Shown: one piece after another, positions 36,458 to 45,689 of the stretch
Layout of the letters: every line of letters starts with the position of its first letter
How positions within the stretch are numbered: position 1 is the first letter of the stretch
Origin: CAWUEZ02 sp963921355
GTDB taxonomy: Bacteria > Pseudomonadota > Alphaproteobacteria > Thalassobaculales > Thalassobaculaceae
Direction of reading: 5' to 3'
Assembly (NCBI GenBank): GCA_963921355.3
Contig: OZ001190.1
Location: forward strand, 1,054,001 to 1,118,000
Length of the DNA stretch: 64,000 nt
Notes under the pieces: generated by a model
What the model saw: the letters and a program-made list of their open reading frames with translations, nothing else
Told to the model about the DNA's origin: nothing
Databases searched by the model: none
Program-made: the position numbers and the translations under genes

Positions 36458-36883
36458 ATGAAATGTCAGCAGTTCTATCCGGTCATCATGACAGACCGGG
36501 TCGCCGAAACCGCCGGGTTTTACGTCGACCACTTCCGGTTCACCCCGATGTTCGACAGCGACTGGTACGTCCACCTACAGTCCCGCGATGACAGCCGGGT
36601 CAACATCGCGGTCCTGCGGGGCGACCATGAGACCATCCCCGAAACCGGTCGCGGACAGGTGTCCGGCCTGCTGATCAACTTCGAAGTCGACGATGTCGAC
36701 GCGGAATACCGCCGCGCGGAAGCGGCCGGACTGCCGATCCTGCTGGCGTTGCGGGATGAGCCGTTCGGCCAGCGCCACTTCATCACCCGGGATCCGAGCG
36801 GCGTGCTGGTCGACGTGATCAAGCCGATTCCGCCCAGCGCCGAATTCCTGGCCCAATACGCCGAGGGTGCGGCGTCCCAGTAG
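36458..36883 (+). CDS. VOC-family (glyoxalase/dioxygenase-fold) protein
   Basis: A 141-residue vicinal-oxygen-chelate fold protein. Two beta-alpha-beta-beta-beta modules are visible: PVIMTDRVAETAGFYVDHF...VHLQSRDD in the first half and INFEVDDVDAEYRRAEAAGLP...FITRDPSGVLVDVI in the second. The usual metal ligands (His/Glu) are not all obvious, so it may be a non-metal VOC protein such as a resistance-type binding protein. ATG 36458 follows GAGTGAGGAAAG. It is divergent from the TetR gene and probably controlled by it; the TetR ligand may be the substrate here. Confidence 0.88.
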   Translation: MKCQQFYPVIMTDRVAETAGFYVDHFRFTPMFDSDWYVHLQSRDDSRVNIAVLRGDHETIPETGRGQVSGLLINFEVDDVDAEYRRAEAAGLPILLALRDEPFGQRHFITRDPSGVLVDVIKPIPPSAEFLAQYAEGAASQ

Positions 36884-36925
36884 CGGGCGGTTCGGTTACG
36901 CACGCCCTGGCGGGCCGGCGGCCGG

Positions 36926-37888
36926 CTACGCGACCCTGGCGTAGACCGTCTCGCCGGTCAGTCCGGTGGCGTCCATGGCGGCGGCGATCTTGGCGATCTC
37001 CCGGTCGCTGAGTTTGACCAGGGGCGGCCGGACATGGGCCGCTTCCAGACGGCCGAGATGGACCAGGGCTTCTTTCATGCGGTTGTGCATGTCGAGGAAC
37101 GGCGGATCGTAGAACGCGCCCGATGTCGGGTAGATCCGGTCGGCGATCCGCCGCGCGGTGTCGAGGTCGCCGGCCTGCACCGCGTCGAACAGGGCCACCT
37201 GCAGAGCGGCGATGACGCTGCCCGCCCCCGGCAGCAGCCCGTCGCAACCGAGCACCAGGGAGGGCAGCAGCCATGATGAATGGGTGGACAGTACGGCGAC
37301 CCGCCGGGGCAGGGCGTGCAGCGCCCGCACCTGACGCTCGTGCTGTTTGGTGTCGTTACACCAGTCCTTGATCGCGACGACGGTGTCGATCTCCTCGCAG
37401 ATCGCCAACAGTGTCTCCACCGGATAGCCGAGACCGCCGGACAGCGGATACTGGAACACGATCAGGGGCAGGTCCGTCGCGGCGCGGATGGTGGCCAAAT
37501 GTGCCAGGGCCATCTCCGGCCGCAGGGCGCCGCCCATGGCCAGGGTGCCGGGTGGGAAGACCAGCAGCGCGCTGGCGCCGTGCCGCTCCGCCCGCCGGGC
37601 GATGTCGGCGGCGAGATGCGAGCCGTCGGCGTAGACACCGTGGACGATCGGCAATCGGCCCCCGACCTCGTCCAGGGTGATCGCCATCACCCGTTCCTGT
37701 TCGGCGATCGTGCAGGTCGCGACTTCGCTCGCGTGGGCGTTGATGGTGATCGCGGTGATGCCGTCGACCGAGGCAACGTCGTTCAGATGCCGGCGGAACC
37801 CGGACTCGTCGATCTCCAGATCCGCGTTGAACGGCAGGAGGCAGGCGGGGATCACACCGCGCGGGGTGAAGGGCGACGCTCCGGACAT
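36926..37888 (-). CDS. DapA/NAL-family class I lyase
   Basis: A 320-residue TIM-barrel protein of the dihydrodipicolinate synthase/N-acetylneuraminate lyase family. The Schiff-base Lys is in VVAIKDWCND (about residue 165) and the proton-relay Tyr region reads VFQYPLSGG. The start GVIPACLLPFNADLEID is as in the family. True DapA usually has GTTGE near residue 45; here NAHASE replaces it, so a lyase/aldolase for another 2-keto acid is more likely than lysine synthesis. ATG 37888 follows GGGGAGGTTGCC. A perfect hairpin lies just upstream. Confidence 0.85.
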   Translation of the reverse strand: MSGASPFTPRGVIPACLLPFNADLEIDESGFRRHLNDVASVDGITAITINAHASEVATCTIAEQERVMAITLDEVGGRLPIVHGVYADGSHLAADIARRAERHGASALLVFPPGTLAMGGALRPEMALAHLATIRAATDLPLIVFQYPLSGGLGYPVETLLAICEEIDTVVAIKDWCNDTKQHERQVRALHALPRRVAVLSTHSSWLLPSLVLGCDGLLPGAGSVIAALQVALFDAVQAGDLDTARRIADRIYPTSGAFYDPPFLDMHNRMKEALVHLGRLEAAHVRPPLVKLSDREIAKIAAAMDATGLTGETVYARVA

Positions 37889-37903
37889 GGCAACCTCCCC
37901 TTG

Positions 37904-37920
37904 CCGACAGCTTCTGTCGG
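37904..37920. promoter_or_regulatory. Palindrome upstream of DapA-like gene (candidate operator)
   Basis: CCGACAG-CTT-CTGTCGG: perfect 7-base arms and a three-base centre, just upstream of the ribosome site of the DapA-like gene on the minus strand. It could be an operator for an unlinked regulator or an RNA hairpin in the leader. It is unlike the TetR palindromes nearby. Confidence 0.45.
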
Positions 37921-38062
37921 AGCTTACGACGAGCCGCCAATGCCCGTCGATTCCATCGACCGATTGGCGGTGCGGCGCGTCCCCAAGGTGCTGCGGGGCG
38001 GGGATTCGTGACGGCGGAGCATGGCCCGCGTATGGTGCGCCCAATCACATCCGGAGCGCCAG

Positions 38063-40951
38063 ATGGCTGCACTTGCCGAAGCGGAAGAACGACTCGACAC
38101 CGGGCGCCCGCGCCCGGGCGTCGAGCTCGCGGTGCTGGGCAAGCGCGTGCCGAACCGCAAGGCGATCTGCGACGTCGACGGCCTGCGCGACAGGATCGGC
38201 GAAGCGGCGGAGCGCGACGACGCGATGGACCGCCGCGCCGCCCTCCTCGCCGTGATGAAACAGGCCCTCGGCGACGGCACCGCCGAGATCCGGCGCCGTC
38301 TCGAAGCCAGCAATGACGGGGCGGCGTGCGTCCGCGGACAGGCCTGGCTGATGGACGAGTTGATCCGTCTGATCGCCATCCATGCCGCCGAGTTCGAGTA
38401 TCCGGCCACCAATCCGACCACGTCGGAACGGATCGCGGTGGTCGCCGTCGGCGGCTACGGCCGGGGCGAGCTGGCCCCGCAGTCCGACATCGATCTGCTG
38501 TTCCTGCTGCCGTACAAGCAGACCGCGCGCTGCGAACAGATCGTCGAGTACATGCTCTACATGCTGTGGGACATGGGTCTGAAGGTCGGCCACTCCACGC
38601 GATCGGGCGAGGAATGTGTGCGCCAGGCCAAGGCCGATCTCACCATCCGCACCGCCCTGCTCGAGTCCCGCTTCCTGTGGGGTGATCAGGACCTGTACGA
38701 CGACATGCGCCAGCGGTTCTTTGCCGAAGTGGCGGCCGGCTCACCGCTCGATTTCGTCGAGGACAAGCTGCAGGAATCCGATGACCGTCATCGCCGGATG
38801 GGCGACAGCCGTTACGTCGTCGAGCCCAACATCAAGGACGGCAAGGGGGGGTTGCGCGATCTCCACACACTGTTCTGGATCGCGAAGTACGTTTATCGAA
38901 TCGACGACGTCTCCGAACTGGTCTCGCTCGGTGTTCTGGACCTCTCCGAGGCCCGCATGTTTGCGCAGGCCCAGAAGCGGCTCTGGGCCATTCGCTGCCA
39001 TCTTCACTATCTGACCGGTCGTCCCGAGGAGCGTCTCACGTTCGACGTCCAGCCGGTGATCGCCGAGCGTCTGGGCTACACCGACCGCGCCGGCGCCGTC
39101 GCCGGCGCCGTCGCCGTCGAGCGCTTCATGAAGCACTACTATCTGACCGCCAAGGACGTCGGCGATCTGACCCGCATCCTGTGCACCGCGATCGAGGCCG
39201 AACACGAGCGCCGCTGGCGCCGGATCCGGCTGCCGCGGCTGTGGGGCGAGGAGCGGCTCGGCGATCTGAAGATCGAAGGCGACCGGATCACGGTGGTCGA
39301 TGACGGCGTCTTCGCACGCGACCCGGTGACCATCATCCGTCTGTTCCACGAAGCCCAGGCGCGGGACCTCATGATTCACCCGCGCGCGCTGCGGCTGATC
39401 ACCCAGAACCTGAAACGGATCAACGCCGACCTGCGACGTGACCCAGTGGCCAACCGGCTGTTCCTGGAGATGCTGACCAGCCCCAAGGGACCGGAAAGAA
39501 TTCTGCGGCGGATGAGCGAGGCTCAGGTCCTCGGCAAGTTCGTCCCGGATTTCGGCCGGGTGGTCGCGCAGATGCAGTTCGACATGTACCACATCTATAC
39601 GGTCGACGAGCACACGCTGGTCTGCCTTGGCGTGCTGCATGCCATCGAGCGCGGCGAGCTGGCCGAGATCGCCCCGATCGCCACCGATGTCGTCCACAAG
39701 GTGCTGTCTCGCCGGGCGCTCTATGTGGCGCTGTTCCTTCACGACATCGCCAAAGGCCGGGGCGGCGACCATTCGGTCCTCGGCGAGCGGGTTGCCCGCC
39801 GGGTCTGCCCGCGCCTCGGCATGACCGAGGAGGAGACCGATACGGTGGCCTGGCTGATCCGCTGGCACCTGTTGATGTCGAACACCGCCTTCAAACGCGA
39901 TATCCACGATCCCAAGACCGTCGAGGACTTCGCCAAGATCGTCCAGTCGCCCGAGCGTCTGAGGTTGCTGCTGGTGCTGACGGTCGCCGATATCCGGGGC
40001 GTCGGCCCGCATGTCTGGAACGGCTGGAAGGCGCAGCTGCTGAGGGATCTGTACTACGCGACCGACGAAGTGCTGTCCGGCGCATCGTCGCCGAAAAACA
40101 CCCGCACCCGGGTCGAGGCCGCGAAACAGCGGCTGGTCGACCGGCTGAGCGACTGGTCGCGTGCTCAGATCGACGAGCATCTCACCCTCGGCTACGTGCC
40201 GTACTGGCTCGCCTTTGATCCCGAGACCCATGAGCACCATGCCCGGCTGATTCGACGGGCGTCTCAGGAAGACGCGCACCTGGTCGTCGAGCATCGCCTG
40301 GATCCGTATCGCGAGGTGACCGAGGTCACCGTATATGCCGCCGACCACCCGGGTCTGTTCTCGCGGATCGCGGGCGCAATGGCCACGGCCGGCGCCAACA
40401 TCGTCGATGCGCGGATCTTCACCCTGGCCAACGGTATGGCCCTCGACACTTTCATGATCCAGGACGACAAGCGTCGGATCTTCGATCGGCCGGACCGTCT
40501 GGCGCGGCTGGCTTCGGCCATCGAACGCATGCTCGACGGAACCCTGGAACTGGCGCCGGCGATAGAGGCCCGGCAGTCGGCGATCGCCCGGCGCAGCCGC
40601 GTGCTCAAGGTTCCGCCGCGGGTCCTGATCGACCAGAAGGCCAGTGTCACCCACACGGTGATCGAGGTGAACGCCCGCGACGAACCCGGCGTGCTGCATC
40701 GCATGACCCGGGCGCTCGCCCAGGTCGGCGTCCAGATCCACTCGGCTTCGATCTCGACCTTTGGGGAGCGATTCGTCGACGTCTTCTACGTCAAGGACGT
40801 GTTCGGTCTGAAGATCGACAGCAAGGTCAAGCTCGACGAGATCCGGACCCGGTTGCTGGCCGTGTTGGGCGTCGACGTTGAGACCACTGAAGGCGAAACG
40901 GCCCGTCCGCAGGGGTCGGGTACGAGCGACTCCGGACGCGAACCGGGCTGA
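38063..40951 (+). CDS. glnD: Bifunctional uridylyltransferase/uridylyl-removing enzyme GlnD
   Basis: About 962 residues. The nucleotidyltransferase domain has GGYGRGELAPQSDIDLL (about 130-146), the HD phosphodiesterase domain has LFLHDIAKGRGGDHS (about 570-585), and two ACT domains follow (about 760-840 and 875-945), each with EVTEVTVYAAD/IEVNARDEP-like openings. It uridylylates and deuridylylates PII proteins in response to glutamine and so controls nitrogen assimilation. ATG 38063 has GGAGCG upstream; a start at 38021 is less well placed. It is followed by murJ and trpS. Confidence 0.96.
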   Translation: MAALAEAEERLDTGRPRPGVELAVLGKRVPNRKAICDVDGLRDRIGEAAERDDAMDRRAALLAVMKQALGDGTAEIRRRLEASNDGAACVRGQAWLMDELIRLIAIHAAEFEYPATNPTTSERIAVVAVGGYGRGELAPQSDIDLLFLLPYKQTARCEQIVEYMLYMLWDMGLKVGHSTRSGEECVRQAKADLTIRTALLESRFLWGDQDLYDDMRQRFFAEVAAGSPLDFVEDKLQESDDRHRRMGDSRYVVEPNIKDGKGGLRDLHTLFWIAKYVYRIDDVSELVSLGVLDLSEARMFAQAQKRLWAIRCHLHYLTGRPEERLTFDVQPVIAERLGYTDRAGAVAGAVAVERFMKHYYLTAKDVGDLTRILCTAIEAEHERRWRRIRLPRLWGEERLGDLKIEGDRITVVDDGVFARDPVTIIRLFHEAQARDLMIHPRALRLITQNLKRINADLRRDPVANRLFLEMLTSPKGPERILRRMSEAQVLGKFVPDFGRVVAQMQFDMYHIYTVDEHTLVCLGVLHAIERGELAEIAPIATDVVHKVLSRRALYVALFLHDIAKGRGGDHSVLGERVARRVCPRLGMTEEETDTVAWLIRWHLLMSNTAFKRDIHDPKTVEDFAKIVQSPERLRLLLVLTVADIRGVGPHVWNGWKAQLLRDLYYATDEVLSGASSPKNTRTRVEAAKQRLVDRLSDWSRAQIDEHLTLGYVPYWLAFDPETHEHHARLIRRASQEDAHLVVEHRLDPYREVTEVTVYAADHPGLFSRIAGAMATAGANIVDARIFTLANGMALDTFMIQDDKRRIFDRPDRLARLASAIERMLDGTLELAPAIEARQSAIARRSRVLKVPPRVLIDQKASVTHTVIEVNARDEPGVLHRMTRALAQVGVQIHSASISTFGERFVDVFYVKDVFGLKIDSKVKLDEIRTRLLAVLGVDVETTEGETARPQGSGTSDSGREPG

Positions 40952-41019
40952 CCGCCGTCCTCGATTTCGCCCAAACCCGGTCATAGGCGCGCCCCGGCGA
41001 ATCACGTACACCGGGATCC

Positions 41020-42567
41020 ATGTCCCTGATCCGCGCCATCGCCACGGTCGGCGGCTACACCATGATCAGCCGGGTCACCGGCTTCGTACGCGACGTCCTG
41101 ATCGCCGCCCTGGTCGGCGCCGGCCCGGTGGCGGACGCGTTCTTCGTGGCGTTTCAGATCCCGAACTTCTTCCGCCGCCTGACCGGGGAGGGCGCGCTGA
41201 CCGTGGCGTTCGTCCCGATGTTCGCCGGTCTCGTGGAGACCCAGGGCCGTGCCGCCGCCGTTGCCTTCGCCGGTCAGGTTCAATCGGTTCTGCTGGCCGT
41301 CCTGTTCGGATTCCTGGTGATCGCGGAGGTCGGCATGCCCTGGCTGGTGCTGGTCCTCGCGCCCGGCTTCGCCGACGAGCCGCTGCGCTACGAGCTGGCG
41401 GTCGAGCTGACCCGCATCACCTTTCCGTACTTGCCGCTGATCTCGCTGGTCGCGCTTTGGGGGGGCATGTTGAACAGCCTGGACCGGTTCTGGGCGATGG
41501 CGGCGGCCCCGATCCTGCTGAACCTGATCCTGATCACTGCCCTGGCTTTGGCCGCCGGCGCTTTGGAGACGCCGGGTCACGTGCTGGCCTGGGGGGTGGC
41601 CGCGGCTGGGGTTGCCCAGGCGGTGTTCGTCGGTTTCGCCTGCCGCCGGGAGGGTGCCCTGCCGAGGCTCGCGTGGCCGCGCCTGACCCCGCAGATCCGC
41701 CGCCTGCTGGCGCTGATGGGTCCGGCGGCGCTGGGGGCCGGCGTCGTCCAGGTGAACGCCTTCATCGGCATTCTGCTGGCGTCACTGCTGCCGGCGGGAT
41801 CGATCTCCTACCTCTACTACGCCGATCGGGTGGTCCAGCTGCCGCTCGGCGTGGTCGGGGTGGCGATCGGCACGGCGCTGCTGCCGATGCTGGCCCGCCA
41901 TGTCCGCGGCGACCGCCAGGATCAGGCCGCGGACACCCAGAACCGGGCGCTTGAGGTTGCTCTTCTGCTGGCCCTGCCGGCCGCCGCTGCGCTGGCGGTG
42001 ATCGCCGAGCCGGTGGTCGTGGTGCTGTTCGAGCGCGGGAAATTCGACGCCGAGGCGAGTGTTGCGACGGCCGCCGCGCTGACCGCCTATGCGGCCGGGC
42101 TGCCGGCCTTCGTACTGATCAAGGTGTTCCAGCCCGGCTATTTCGCCCGCGAGGACACGGCGACTCCGGTCAAGGTCGCCGCCCTCGCAGTCGCCGCCAA
42201 TCTTGCGTTCAACGCGGCCCTGATGCCGGTCTTCGGCCATGTCGGAATCGCCCTGTCGACCGCCTTGTCATCCTGGCTGAACGTCGCGCTGTTGGGCTGG
42301 ATTCTGGCCCGACGCGGCCATTTCTCCGCCGACGTCCGCCTGCGCCGGCGGGTGCCGCGCATTGTGCTGGCCGTGGCGGCGATGGCCGCCGCGCTGTGGG
42401 CGGCGCACCGCGGTCTGGAGCCCTGGATCGCCGGCAACACCGGCGCTGGCATTGCGGCCCTGGCGGCGCTGGTCGTCGGGGGGCTCGCGGTGTATGGCAT
42501 CGGCTGCGCGGCCCTGGGGGCCGCCCGCCCGGGCGAGCTCGTCGCCAGCCTGCGGCGCCGGGCCTGA
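41020..42567 (+). CDS. murJ: Lipid II flippase MurJ
   Basis: A 515-residue membrane protein with about 14 transmembrane helices. MurJ features are the first helix segment SRVTGFVRDVLIAALVGAGPVADAFFVAF, then IPNFFRRLTGEGALTVAF, the central cavity Arg/Lys residues, and PxxxARHVRGD-like loops. It moves lipid II across the inner membrane for peptidoglycan synthesis. ATG 41020 follows CCGGGATCC. The glnD-murJ-trpS order is common in Rhodospirillales. It lies 69 bases after glnD. Confidence 0.95.
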   Translation: MSLIRAIATVGGYTMISRVTGFVRDVLIAALVGAGPVADAFFVAFQIPNFFRRLTGEGALTVAFVPMFAGLVETQGRAAAVAFAGQVQSVLLAVLFGFLVIAEVGMPWLVLVLAPGFADEPLRYELAVELTRITFPYLPLISLVALWGGMLNSLDRFWAMAAAPILLNLILITALALAAGALETPGHVLAWGVAAAGVAQAVFVGFACRREGALPRLAWPRLTPQIRRLLALMGPAALGAGVVQVNAFIGILLASLLPAGSISYLYYADRVVQLPLGVVGVAIGTALLPMLARHVRGDRQDQAADTQNRALEVALLLALPAAAALAVIAEPVVVVLFERGKFDAEASVATAAALTAYAAGLPAFVLIKVFQPGYFAREDTATPVKVAALAVAANLAFNAALMPVFGHVGIALSTALSSWLNVALLGWILARRGHFSADVRLRRRVPRIVLAVAAMAAALWAAHRGLEPWIAGNTGAGIAALAALVVGGLAVYGIGCAALGAARPGELVASLRRRA

Positions 42568-42654
42568 ATCCGGGCGGGCTTGATTTGGGTCTGGCCACCG
42601 GGGATAACCCTCCGCGCACGATCCTGACCCCCATTCCGCAGAAACGGTCCCGAT

Positions 42655-43659
42655 ATGAAACGCATCTTTTCCGGCATTCAGCCGACCGGAAATCTGACCC
42701 TCGGCAATTATCTGGGCGCCATCCGGAACTGGGTCTCGCTGCAGCGCGAGCAGAGCTACGACTGCATCTTCTGCGTCGTTGACCAGCATGCGATCACCGT
42801 GCCCCAGGATCCCGGCGAACTGCGCCAGGCCACCCGCGAGGTCGCGGCCAGCCTGATCGCGTCGGGCATCGACCCGCAGGACTGCATTCTGTTCAACCAG
42901 TCGCTGGTGCCCGAGCATGCGCAGCTGGCCTGGGTGTTCAACTGCGTGGCCCGGGTCGGATGGCTGAGCCGCATGACCCAGTTCAAGGAGAAGGCCGGCA
43001 AGGACCGCGAGAACGCGACCGTGGGGCTGTACGTGTATCCCGTGCTGATGGCCGCCGACATCCTGGCCTACAAGGGCACGCATGTTCCCGTCGGCGACGA
43101 CCAGAAGCAGCACCTGGAGCTCTCGCGCGATATCGCCCAGGCCTACAACTCGATGTTCGAGGTCGATTTCTTTCCGCTGCCCGAACCGCAGATCCTGGGG
43201 GAGGCAACCCGGGTGATGAGCCTGCGCGACGGCACCAAGAAAATGAGCAAGTCCGACCCGTCGGACATGTCGCGGATCAACATGACCGACGATGCCGACA
43301 CGATCGCGTCCAAGATCCGCAAGGCCCGCACCGATCCCGAGCCCCTGCCGAGCGAGACCGCCGGGCTCGACGGTCGCGCCGAGGCGCGCAATCTCGTGAC
43401 GATCTTCGCAGCCCTGGCCGATCGCCGGGTCGATGATATTCTGGCGGAGTTCGGCGGCCAGGGTTTCGGGGTCTTCAAGCCCGCACTGGCGGATCTCGCG
43501 GTTTCCGTTCTCGGCCCGATCGGCGCCGACATGCAGCGGCTGGCGGCCGATCCCGGCTACATGGACCGAGTGCTGGGCAGCGGCGGCGAGCGGGCCCGGG
43601 CGATTGCCGGACCGATCCTGCAGGAGGTCTACGACACGGTCGGCTTCCTCAGGCCCTGA
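42655..43659 (+). CDS. trpS: Tryptophanyl-tRNA synthetase
   Basis: A 334-residue class I aminoacyl-tRNA synthetase. The HIGH-like motif is in PTGNLTLGNYLGA at the N-terminus and KMSKS is in KKMSKSDPSD (about 195-204). The Trp-binding residues DQHAIT and VGDDQKQHLELSRDIA are as in TrpRS. ATG 42655 begins MKRIFSGIQPTG. It attaches Trp to tRNA-Trp. It lies 88 bases after murJ and is convergent with the cyclase gene. Confidence 0.97.
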   Translation: MKRIFSGIQPTGNLTLGNYLGAIRNWVSLQREQSYDCIFCVVDQHAITVPQDPGELRQATREVAASLIASGIDPQDCILFNQSLVPEHAQLAWVFNCVARVGWLSRMTQFKEKAGKDRENATVGLYVYPVLMAADILAYKGTHVPVGDDQKQHLELSRDIAQAYNSMFEVDFFPLPEPQILGEATRVMSLRDGTKKMSKSDPSDMSRINMTDDADTIASKIRKARTDPEPLPSETAGLDGRAEARNLVTIFAALADRRVDDILAEFGGQGFGVFKPALADLAVSVLGPIGADMQRLAADPGYMDRVLGSGGERARAIAGPILQEVYDTVGFLRP

Positions 43660-43686
43660 CGGGAGCCGGCGACTCGGCCGGTCAGG
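43655..43686. terminator. Hairpin between convergent trpS and cyclase genes
   Basis: CCTGAC (43655-43660) pairs with GTCAGG (43681-43686) around an inner GCCG/CGGC pair. It spans both stop codons of the convergent genes, as a shared terminator would. There is no U-run. Confidence 0.4.
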
Positions 43687-45010
43687 TCAGATCCGGCGGG
43701 GTGAACACCTCGATCAGATTGTCCAGGCCTTTGACGGCGTGGCTGCGCAGAGAAGTCAGCGTTTCACCGGATGCGGCGGCGAAATCCGATGATGCCAGCA
43801 CCCGTACCCCGAGCGTGCGGGTCAACCCCTCGATCCGGTTCGCAAGGTTGACCGCCGGTCCGATCACGGTGAAGTCGAGGCGCTCGGCGCCGCCGATATT
43901 GCCGTAGCCGACCTCACCCAGATGCAGCGCCACACCGTAGTTGATCACCGGTTTGTCGACGCGCAGCCGCCGCAGGTTGAGCGACCGCACCAGGGTCACG
44001 GTATCCCGGGCCGCGGCAAGCGCCCGCCGGCAGGCATCCGCATCGGCGGCCTCGCCCTCGGAGCCGGTTTCAGTGGGGAAGATCGCCAGCATGCCGTCGC
44101 CGACGAACTTCAGGACCTCACCGCCGCGCTCTTCGACCGCCTGTACGGACGCTTCGAAATAGGAGTCCAGGAGGTCGATGATCTCTTCCCGGCTCAGGCG
44201 GTCCGAGAGGGATGTGAAGTCGCGGATGTCGGTGTACCAGATCGCCGCCCGAATGCCCTCGGCGACACCGCGGACGATCTCACCGGCCAGAATGCGCTCA
44301 CCGGTGTTGCGGCCGAGGCAAACGGACAGCAGCTGCCGGGTGACTTCGCGTCGTTCCAGCACCTCCATGCGCAGCGACAGGGCGGGCAACAGCTCCCAGA
44401 TCTCGCTCAACTCTTCGGTCGAGAACCCGCCGGGCCGATCGGCGGTCCAGGTCATGAAGTTGATGGCGCCGTCGGAGAAGACCAGCGGCATCGCAACATA
44501 GTCGGTGGCGCCCTCGGCCCGGAGATCCGCCAGAATCGGAAAATCGTCCTGCTCGTTCTCGTCGTCCAGGCGGCGGCGGATGCCGGCGGCCCCCTGGAAA
44601 ATCAGCGGCAGCGGACTGGAGATGAAGGCCGGGGTCTCCTGCATGCCCCGGAGCACGCTGAACTGGCGGGGTTCCTCGACATCGCGGTACCAGATGATCG
44701 ATGTCCCGGTGGCCTGGGGGTGCAGCGTCCGAATGAAATAGGTCATGCGCATCAACGGCATGCCGCGTGCCACCAGCAGCCGCCCGAGGTCGCGCGCCAG
44801 ACTGCGCCGCGAGGTGTAGTCGGCGGCGTAGCGGATCAGCCAGTCCAGCGGGGCGATCGACGCGTCGAGCTCACCGGGCGCTCCCATGTCGTCGGCATGG
44901 TCCGGCTTGTCGAGCACCAGACGACGGGCCTCCTCGTTGCGGGGCCCCAGAGCGCGCAACAGCCGTGGCGGCGTGGCGGCATCATCGGGGGGCGTTTGGC
45001 TTGACGTCAT
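43682..45010 (-). CDS. Class III adenylate cyclase with unknown N-terminal domain
   Basis: A 442-residue protein. The C-terminal cyclase domain (about 250-430) has metal Asp residues in YTDIRDFTSL and FVGDGMLAIF. The Lys in VLKFVGD and Asp in LDFTVIGPAVNLANR are the pair expected for ATP rather than GTP. The N-terminal 200 residues (with IRTLHPQATGT, IIWYRDVEEP and a GAF-like region at about 115-210) have no named family that I recognise and may sense a signal. ATG 45010 has a weak ribosome site; a TTG at 45025 is possible. It diverges from nfu. Confidence 0.85.
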   Translation of the reverse strand: MTSSQTPPDDAATPPRLLRALGPRNEEARRLVLDKPDHADDMGAPGELDASIAPLDWLIRYAADYTSRRSLARDLGRLLVARGMPLMRMTYFIRTLHPQATGTSIIWYRDVEEPRQFSVLRGMQETPAFISSPLPLIFQGAAGIRRRLDDENEQDDFPILADLRAEGATDYVAMPLVFSDGAINFMTWTADRPGGFSTEELSEIWELLPALSLRMEVLERREVTRQLLSVCLGRNTGERILAGEIVRGVAEGIRAAIWYTDIRDFTSLSDRLSREEIIDLLDSYFEASVQAVEERGGEVLKFVGDGMLAIFPTETGSEGEAADADACRRALAAARDTVTLVRSLNLRRLRVDKPVINYGVALHLGEVGYGNIGGAERLDFTVIGPAVNLANRIEGLTRTLGVRVLASSDFAAASGETLTSLRSHAVKGLDNLIEVFTPPDLT

Positions 45011-45097
45011 GCAATCGGAACCCAAGTATGCGCTTGTGAAATCATCGTCCCCGGTCGGTCAGGTCGGCTGCGGGGGTCGGTGGCGGGAGACGCACGC

Positions 45098-45676
45098 ATG
45101 TTCATTCAGACCGAAGAAACCCCGAATCCGGCAACCTTGAAGTTCCTGCCGGGTCGCACCGTTATGGTGAACGGGACAGCGGAGTTCAAGTCGGAGGAGG
45201 ATGCGGCGGCGGGTTCGCCCCTGGCTGCGGCCCTATTCGGCGTTGACGGGGTCACCACGGTGTTTCTCGCCAGCGATTTCATCAGCGTCAGCAAGCGTGA
45301 CGACAAGGAATGGTTCCTGATGAAGCCGGCGGTGCTCGGCGTGATCATGGAGCATTTCGTCGCCGGCAAGCCGGTGCTGCTTGAAGGCGGCGGGACCACG
45401 GAAGAGATCGCCGTCGCGCCGGAAGACGAGGAAGTCGTCTCCCAGATCAAGGAACTGCTCGACACGCGTGTGCGCCCGGCGGTCGCCATGGACGGCGGCG
45501 ACATCGTGTTCCACGGCTTCGAGGACGGAGTTGTGACCTTGACGATGCAAGGCGCCTGCGCCGGCTGCCCGAGCTCGACCGCGACCCTGAAGATGGGCAT
45601 CGAGAATATGCTGCGGCACTACATCCCGGAGGTTCGCGAAGTGCGGGCCGCGGGTGGTCTGCCGGAGTATTACTGA
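45098..45676 (+). CDS. NifU-like (Nfu) Fe-S carrier
   Basis: A 192-residue protein with two domains. The N-terminal Nfu_N domain (1 to about 90) opens MFIQTEETPNPATLKFLPG. The C-terminal NifU domain (about 110-190) has TRVRPAVAMDGGDI and the cluster-binding CAGC in GACAGCPSST. It delivers Fe-S clusters to target proteins. ATG 45098 matches the family start; an in-frame GTG at 45080 adds only MAGDAR. It is followed after 13 bases by the glucosaminidase gene. Confidence 0.95.
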   Translation: MFIQTEETPNPATLKFLPGRTVMVNGTAEFKSEEDAAAGSPLAAALFGVDGVTTVFLASDFISVSKRDDKEWFLMKPAVLGVIMEHFVAGKPVLLEGGGTTEEIAVAPEDEEVVSQIKELLDTRVRPAVAMDGGDIVFHGFEDGVVTLTMQGACAGCPSSTATLKMGIENMLRHYIPEVREVRAAGGLPEYY

Positions 45677-45689
45677 CACGCCGGTTCCG

